NCBI GenBank assembly: GCA_905372595.1
Contig: CAJPPS010000031.1
Coordinates: 1-9,944, forward strand
Source: an uncultured Capnocytophaga sp.
GTDB lineage: Bacteria; Bacteroidota; Bacteroidia; Flavobacteriales; Flavobacteriaceae
Direction of reading: 5' to 3'
Length of the DNA: 9,944 bases
Made by a program: the position numbers and the translations under genes. Positions 5,913 through 9,944 of the stretch are shown in pieces. How positions within the stretch are numbered: position 1 is the stretch's first letter; the number at the start of each line of letters is the position of its first letter. A model generated the notes under the pieces. It was given only the letters and a program-made list of their open reading frames with translations. It did not search any database and was not told the DNA's origin.

Positions 5913-6776
5913 ATGGGATTAAAAAAGAAAAACCGAGGCATTCGTAAGTGGCTTTTCAAATATAGAGTTGTGATTATGAATGAAGATACTCTTGCCGATG
6001 TAGCTACCTTTCGCTTAAATCGGCTGAATGTCTTTGTATATAGTAGCCTATTTGCTATTCTGCTTATTACCTTAACCTCTCTGGTGATTATCTATTCTCC
6101 TCTGAGGCAATACATCCTTGGGTTCTCGGAAGCAGATTTGAAAAAACGTATTGTTGATCTTACCTTCCAGACGGATTCCCTTCAACAACGCATCAGTACC
6201 AATGAGGCTTATTTTTCTTCTTTACAAAAAGTACTTACAGGAGATATTCATCCTGATAAAATCAACAAAGATTCTATCCTGAATGCAGTACAACAGATTC
6301 CTACAGAGGTAGACTTGCAAGCCAGCGAAGAAGAAATGAAGCTCCGCTCAGAGGTTGCCGAAGAAGAACGTTATAATGTGTTTGATGAGGCTACTTCTAA
6401 CTCCAATAATAAAACTTTCTTCCCGCCTGCCAAAGGAACTCTTTCTACTAAGTTCAAGGCAAATGAAAGGCACTTTGGCATTGATATAGCAGCTAAGGAA
6501 GGTGATCCTGTGAAGGCGGTTAGTAATGGAACGGTTGTCTTCTCTGAATGGTCTGCACAGACGGGCTTTGTCATTATCATAGAACATCCCAATAACTTTA
6601 TTTCTGTATATAAGCACAATGCAAAACTTACCAAAAAACAAGGCGATGTGGTAAGTTCTGGTGAGGTTATTGCTACTATAGGAAATACGGGTGAACTTTC
6701 CTCTGGAGCACATCTTCATTTTGAACTTTGGCACGAAGGATATCCTGTGGATCCGCTTCATTATATGAACTTTTAA
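5913..6776 (+). CDS. Membrane-anchored M23-family murein endopeptidase
   Basis: Zinc metallopeptidase predicted to cut peptidoglycan cross-links or stem peptides in the periplasm. The 287 residues comprise a basic cytoplasmic start (GLKKKNRGIRKW), the flavobacterial N-terminal signature YRVVIMNEDT (17-26), one membrane helix (about 40-61), and a periplasmic linker (about 75-160) with likely coiled-coil character. The LytM-like domain runs from about 168 to 285. Zinc ligands are His187 and Asp191 (HFGID) and His269 (HLHF). The other catalytic histidines are His235 (YKHN) and His267. All are present, so the enzyme should be active rather than an EnvC-like activator. The ATG at 5913 is chosen because upstream codons in frame overlap the preceding gene and match nothing. 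GH3 follows after 18 bases. Confidence 0.93.
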   Translation: MGLKKKNRGIRKWLFKYRVVIMNEDTLADVATFRLNRLNVFVYSSLFAILLITLTSLVIIYSPLRQYILGFSEADLKKRIVDLTFQTDSLQQRISTNEAYFSSLQKVLTGDIHPDKINKDSILNAVQQIPTEVDLQASEEEMKLRSEVAEEERYNVFDEATSNSNNKTFFPPAKGTLSTKFKANERHFGIDIAAKEGDPVKAVSNGTVVFSEWSAQTGFVIIIEHPNNFISVYKHNAKLTKKQGDVVSSGEVIATIGNTGELSSGAHLHFELWHEGYPVDPLHYMNF

Positions 6777-6794
6777 CCTTAGAAATTATTCAAA

Positions 6795-8285
6795 ATGTCT
6801 CTAAAATCCTTTCTTGCCTCCCTGTGGGCAAGTCATATACGAAAAAAAATAGACCAATGGGCACAGAATCCCATAACTACTCAGGAAAAAGTCTTCAAAA
6901 CCCTTATTCAGCAAGCTAAGAATACCGCCTTTGGGAAGGATCATCGCTTTGCTGAAATCCATTCCTATGAGGATTTTGTAAAAAATGTTCCTATTAGGGA
7001 TTATGAAGCACTTTCTCCATATATAGAAAGGGTCAAAAATGCCGAAGAGAATGTTCTCTGGAGAGGAAAACCTCTCTATTTTGCAAAAACCTCAGGGACC
7101 ACCTCAGGGGCAAAATACATCCCACTAACCAAGGAATCAATGCCCTACCATATCCAAGCGGCAAGGGATGCTATTCTCTGTTACATTGCCCAGACGGGAA
7201 AAGCCGATTTTGTTTCAGGAAAAATGATTTTCCTACAAGGAAGTCCTATTCTAGAGAAAAAGAATGGTATCCTTCTAGGGCGTCTTTCGGGAATTTCTGC
7301 TCATTATGTTCCCAAATACCTACAGTCCAACCGTATGCCTTCGTGGGAAACTAACTGTATAGAGGACTGGGAGACCAAAGTAGATGCTATCGTACAAGAA
7401 ACGATCCAAGAGAATATGACCGTTATCAGCGGAATTCCTCCTTGGGTACAGATGTATTTCGAGCGATTACAAGCCAAATCACATAAAACCATTGGTGAAT
7501 TATTTCCTAATTTCCAACTTTTCATCTATGGAGGTGTAAATTATGAACCTTACCGACAGAAATTTGAGCACTTGATTGGCAGAAAGGTAGATGCCATTGA
7601 GCTATATCCTGCCAGCGAAGGCTTTTTTGCTTATCAAGATTCCCAAACTGAAAAGGGAATGCTCCTATTGCTGAATGCTTGTATCTTCTATGAGTTTGTA
7701 GAGGCAGATACTTTCTTCAGTGAGCAACCTAAGCGTATTTCCCTCAAAGATGTAGAATTAGGCGTAAATTATGTTCTGATTGTCTCCACCAATGCTGGAT
7801 TATGGGCTTATAATATGGGTGATACCGTAATGTTTACCTCACTGAACCCTTACCGAATCATTGTAACAGGGCGTATCAAACACTTTATTTCTGCCTTTGG
7901 CGAACACGTCATCGCTAAGGAAGTAGAACAAGCAATCGCGGAGGCTCTTACAGAAGCAGGAGGAGAGGTAACCGAATTTACAGTAGCTCCACAGGTGAAT
8001 CCTTCTGAGGGAGAACTTCCCTATCACGAGTGGTTTATAGAATTTGAGTCCTTACCCAAGGAACTCTCCTTCTTTGCCTCAGCCCTTGATAAGGCTCTTC
8101 AGAAGCAGAATAGCTATTACAAAGACCTTATAGAAGGAAAAGTTCTTCAGCCTCTTAAGATTACTTGTGTACCAAAAGATGGATTCTCTGATTATATGAA
8201 GACACAAGGCAAATTAGGAGGACAAAACAAGGCTCAACACCTTGCCAATGACCGTAATATTGTGGATAAACTTCCAAAAATATAA
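6795..8285 (+). CDS. GH3-family acyl-adenylate (amide) synthetase, substrate unknown
   Basis: GH3 proteins are ANL-superfamily enzymes that adenylate a carboxylate and, in plants, conjugate it to an amino acid. Bacterial members are widespread in Bacteroidota without a settled role. The 496 residues are shorter than plant GH3 (about 600). Motif 1, the phosphate loop, is TSGTTSG (99-105). Motif 2 is YPASEG (271-276). Motif 3 is YNMGD (339-343). The hinge region is TGRIKHFISAFGEHV (358-372). A candidate catalytic lysine lies in QGKLGGQNK (471-479). The N-terminal segment QNPITTQEKVFKTLIQQAKNTAFGKDH is typical of bacterial members. All ATP-binding motifs are intact, so an active enzyme is expected. 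No signal peptide is obvious, so it is cytoplasmic. It lies 18 bases after the M23 gene and 25 before purK. Confidence 0.93.
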   Translation: MSLKSFLASLWASHIRKKIDQWAQNPITTQEKVFKTLIQQAKNTAFGKDHRFAEIHSYEDFVKNVPIRDYEALSPYIERVKNAEENVLWRGKPLYFAKTSGTTSGAKYIPLTKESMPYHIQAARDAILCYIAQTGKADFVSGKMIFLQGSPILEKKNGILLGRLSGISAHYVPKYLQSNRMPSWETNCIEDWETKVDAIVQETIQENMTVISGIPPWVQMYFERLQAKSHKTIGELFPNFQLFIYGGVNYEPYRQKFEHLIGRKVDAIELYPASEGFFAYQDSQTEKGMLLLLNACIFYEFVEADTFFSEQPKRISLKDVELGVNYVLIVSTNAGLWAYNMGDTVMFTSLNPYRIIVTGRIKHFISAFGEHVIAKEVEQAIAEALTEAGGEVTEFTVAPQVNPSEGELPYHEWFIEFESLPKELSFFASALDKALQKQNSYYKDLIEGKVLQPLKITCVPKDGFSDYMKTQGKLGGQNKAQHLANDRNIVDKLPKI

Positions 8286-8310
8286 CATCAAAAACTAAGA
8301 TAAAGCGATT

Positions 8311-9465
8311 ATGAACTTCTTTTCTACCAATTTTACCCTAGGAATTCTAGGAGGAGGACAGCTTGGGAAAATGCTCCTACAAGAAACCCTCAAATATGAT
8401 ATTTGTACCGCCGTACTTGACCCCAGTGCAGAGGCTCCTGCTCGCTTCGCCTGTCATTCCTTTGAGCAAGGAGACCTATTAGACTATAATACAGTCTATC
8501 AATTTGGTAAAAAAGCTGACCTGCTCACCTTTGAAATAGAAAATATAAATGTAGATGCCTTAGAACAGCTTGAACGTGAAGGAGTGAGAATATACCCTAC
8601 CCCAAAAAGCCTCCGTATGATTCAGGATAAGGGTTTACAGAAGGAATTCTATAAGGAACGACAGATTCCTACCGCTCCTTTTGAACACTTTTCTTCTACC
8701 GAACTGTTACAGAAGGCTGTTACAGAAGGAAGATGGTCTTTCCCTTTTGTCTGGAAGAGTACTCGTTTTGGCTATGATGGTAATGGCGTAAAAATTGTCC
8801 GTAATGCCCAAGATATAGCTTCTCTCCCTCAAGGACCTTGTATTGCAGAGGTATGTGCTGATATAGACAAAGAACTTGCTGTCATCGTAGCTCGTAGTCC
8901 TAAAGGAGAGACTACTACTTATCCAGTTGTAGAAATGGAATTCCATCCTGAAGCCAACCAAGTAGAATATGTGTTATGTCCAGCTCGTATTAGTGAAGAT
9001 ATAAGCCAGCAGGCACAAGCTCTAGCGTTAGAAGTAGCCGAAGCTTTCGAAAGTATTGGGCTCTTAGCTGTAGAACTATTCCTTACTCAATCAGGAGAAG
9101 TATGGGTAAATGAAGTAGCTCCTCGCCCTCATAACTCAGGACATTACTCCATTGAGGCAAGTTATACCAATCAGTTTGAGCAACATCTTAGAGCCATTCT
9201 GAACTTACCCTTAGGAAATAGTGAAAGTAAGGTCGCCGGAGTTATGGTAAATCTGGTAGGAGAAGAAGGCTATGCAGGCGATGTATTATATGAAAATATA
9301 GAACAAGTAATGGCTCTCCCTGGCGTTACACCCCATATCTATGGAAAACGACAAACCCGTCCTTTCCGTAAGATGGGGCATATTACAGTAGTGAATCCTC
9401 ATATAGAAGAGGCTCGAGCTATTGCTCAAAAAGTAAAAGAAACCATACGAGTTATCTCAAAATAG
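8311..9465 (+). CDS. purK: N5-carboxyaminoimidazole ribonucleotide synthetase PurK
   Basis: Uses ATP and bicarbonate to convert AIR to N5-CAIR in purine biosynthesis; the partner PurE mutase is not in the window. The 384-residue ATP-grasp protein shows the N-terminal loop GILGGGQLGKM (11-21), QDKGLQKEFY (105-114), the nucleotide-binding segment KSTRFGYDGNG (149-159), the Mg/ATP segment NEVAPRPHNSGHYSIEA (267-283) and a C-terminal KMGH (354-357), all standard for PurK. The ATG at 8311 is the natural start, with the glycine loop ten residues later. It lies 25 bases after GH3, so it probably shares the operon transcript with the membrane protein, M23 and GH3 genes. No purine (PurR-like) operator or riboswitch is visible before it. 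Confidence 0.96.
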   Translation: MNFFSTNFTLGILGGGQLGKMLLQETLKYDICTAVLDPSAEAPARFACHSFEQGDLLDYNTVYQFGKKADLLTFEIENINVDALEQLEREGVRIYPTPKSLRMIQDKGLQKEFYKERQIPTAPFEHFSSTELLQKAVTEGRWSFPFVWKSTRFGYDGNGVKIVRNAQDIASLPQGPCIAEVCADIDKELAVIVARSPKGETTTYPVVEMEFHPEANQVEYVLCPARISEDISQQAQALALEVAEAFESIGLLAVELFLTQSGEVWVNEVAPRPHNSGHYSIEASYTNQFEQHLRAILNLPLGNSESKVAGVMVNLVGEEGYAGDVLYENIEQVMALPGVTPHIYGKRQTRPFRKMGHITVVNPHIEEARAIAQKVKETIRVISK

Positions 9466-9626
9466 GCAAAGAAGCTTTATAACAAGGTAAATTTATATTT
9501 TTTCCTTTCTGTTAATGATTTCTTCTAAAAGATATTTCAAAAAGAAATATAAAGCATCTAAAAGCCCTAAATAGACAATTTAAAGTATTTGAGGTAATAT
9601 TCTAGATTCGTAGATATGAGAAATAA
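9466..9626. other. Intergenic spacer after purK with a weak 7-bp hairpin
   Basis: An AT-rich spacer with no credible open reading frame. The only structure I can see is ATATTTC (9532-9538), AAAAA loop, GAAATAT (9544-9550), a weak 7-bp hairpin. No tRNA-like or promoter-like sequence is convincing. The main purK terminator is probably the larger hairpin that follows. Confidence 0.4.
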
Positions 9627-9660
9627 CTATAGTACTTATTTTGAAAAATAAGTACTATAG
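9627..9660. terminator. Bidirectional terminator hairpin between purK and the leftward membrane gene
   Basis: A perfect 16-bp inverted repeat: CTATAGTACTTATTTT (9627-9642), GA, and its complement (9645-9660). It starts 3 bases beyond the stop of the leftward gene (9664) and about 160 bases beyond the stop of purK. Position between convergent genes and stem length mirror the hairpin at 699-736, although the sequences are unrelated. Confidence 0.8.
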
Positions 9661-9663
9661 CTT

Positions 9664-9944
9664 TCATTTTCTTGCATTTTTAAAGATAATACTACAAAAA
9701 CGGGATACAATAATTATAAAAACACTGAAAATAAATGCAGAAGTAGCTACAGTCATAATCTCAGCAACCATATCCCACTGACTCAAATATCTTGACCAAA
9801 AGCTCAAGGAGAATAGGGTAATCGCAACCACATAATAAGCAATCTCTGCGCCCTTTGACTGTGTAATTCCCTCCTCATACCCCATTGCAGGAAACATCAG
9901 TATTATATCCAATAGAAAAATAAAAAAGAAAGCAAGTATAAAGT
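9664..9944 (-). CDS. Hypothetical integral membrane protein (N-terminus beyond window)
   Basis: I do not recognise this protein. The frame stays open to the right edge: codons between 9913 and 9942 read F-I-L-A-F-F-F-I-F-L, so the start lies outside the window and the TTG at 9912 is unlikely to be the true start. The visible part, about 93 residues, contains three hydrophobic segments: one across the window edge to about MFPAMG, one around IAYYVVAITLFSLSFW, and one around MTVATSAFIFSVFIIIVS. They are joined by short polar loops, and the protein ends in a basic tail (FKNARK). No catalytic motif is visible. It is convergent with purK and ends 3 bases from the shared hairpin. It could be a small multi-pass membrane protein. 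Confidence 0.65.
   Translation of the reverse strand, partial: FILAFFFIFLLDIILMFPAMGYEEGITQSKGAEIAYYVVAITLFSLSFWSRYLSQWDMVAEIMTVATSAFIFSVFIIIVSRFCSIIFKNARK

Noticed and set aside
6348..6761. 137-codon leftward open frame inside the M23 peptidase gene
   Set aside because: It lies entirely antisense to a well-supported catalytic domain, its translation shows no domain or sensible composition, and no promoter box serves it.
1..9944. Mobile element, phage, CRISPR or defence system
   Set aside because: No transposase, integrase, toxin-antitoxin pair, restriction gene, spaced repeats or terminal repeats were seen; the genes are ordinary chromosomal functions with uniform codon use.

Overview
The window looks like chromosomal core DNA from a member of the Bacteroidota, most likely the family Flavobacteriaceae. 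Capnocytophaga or a close relative is possible, but the sequence does not settle the genus. The DNA is moderately AT-rich. Gene starts lack clear Shine-Dalgarno sequences. Several promoters carry the Bacteroidota -7 box TAnnTTTG. The Mrp, M23 peptidase and GH3 proteins have the architecture usual in flavobacteria. I see no transposase, integrase, phage gene, CRISPR array, rRNA or tRNA, and every complete gene appears intact.

Layout from left to right. Positions 1-679 (+) hold the last codons of a gene, probably the KtrB/TrkH potassium channel subunit, followed 4 bases later by its regulatory subunit KtrA/TrkA. A strong perfect hairpin (699-736) separates this from the leftward block. That block contains a lipoprotein-type, manganese-class superoxide dismutase with its own promoter. 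Next comes a tight group transcribed leftward in the order mrp (Fe-S carrier/ParA-like ATPase), osmC-like peroxidase-family gene, recJ (single-strand exonuclease), with osmC and recJ overlapping by 11 bases. A separate leftward tatA gene encodes the Tat export pore subunit.

Between 5362 and 5458 is a divergent promoter region. From it a rightward four-gene operon runs with gaps of 18-26 bases: an unrecognised four-helix membrane protein, a membrane-anchored M23 murein endopeptidase with all catalytic residues, a bacterial GH3-family acyl-adenylate/amide synthetase, and purK (N5-CAIR synthetase of purine synthesis). A second perfect hairpin (9627-9660) lies between purK and a leftward, unrecognised membrane protein gene cut by the right edge.

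Most of the content is housekeeping: potassium uptake, oxidative defence, Fe-S assembly, DNA repair, protein export, cell-wall turnover and purine synthesis. I do not see a clearly new defence or mobile system. The points most worth a second look are the GH3 enzyme of unknown substrate co-transcribed with a wall hydrolase, the exported lipoprotein superoxide dismutase, the Mrp protein without its usual CxxC cluster-binding motif, and the unknown membrane protein heading the M23-GH3-purK operon.
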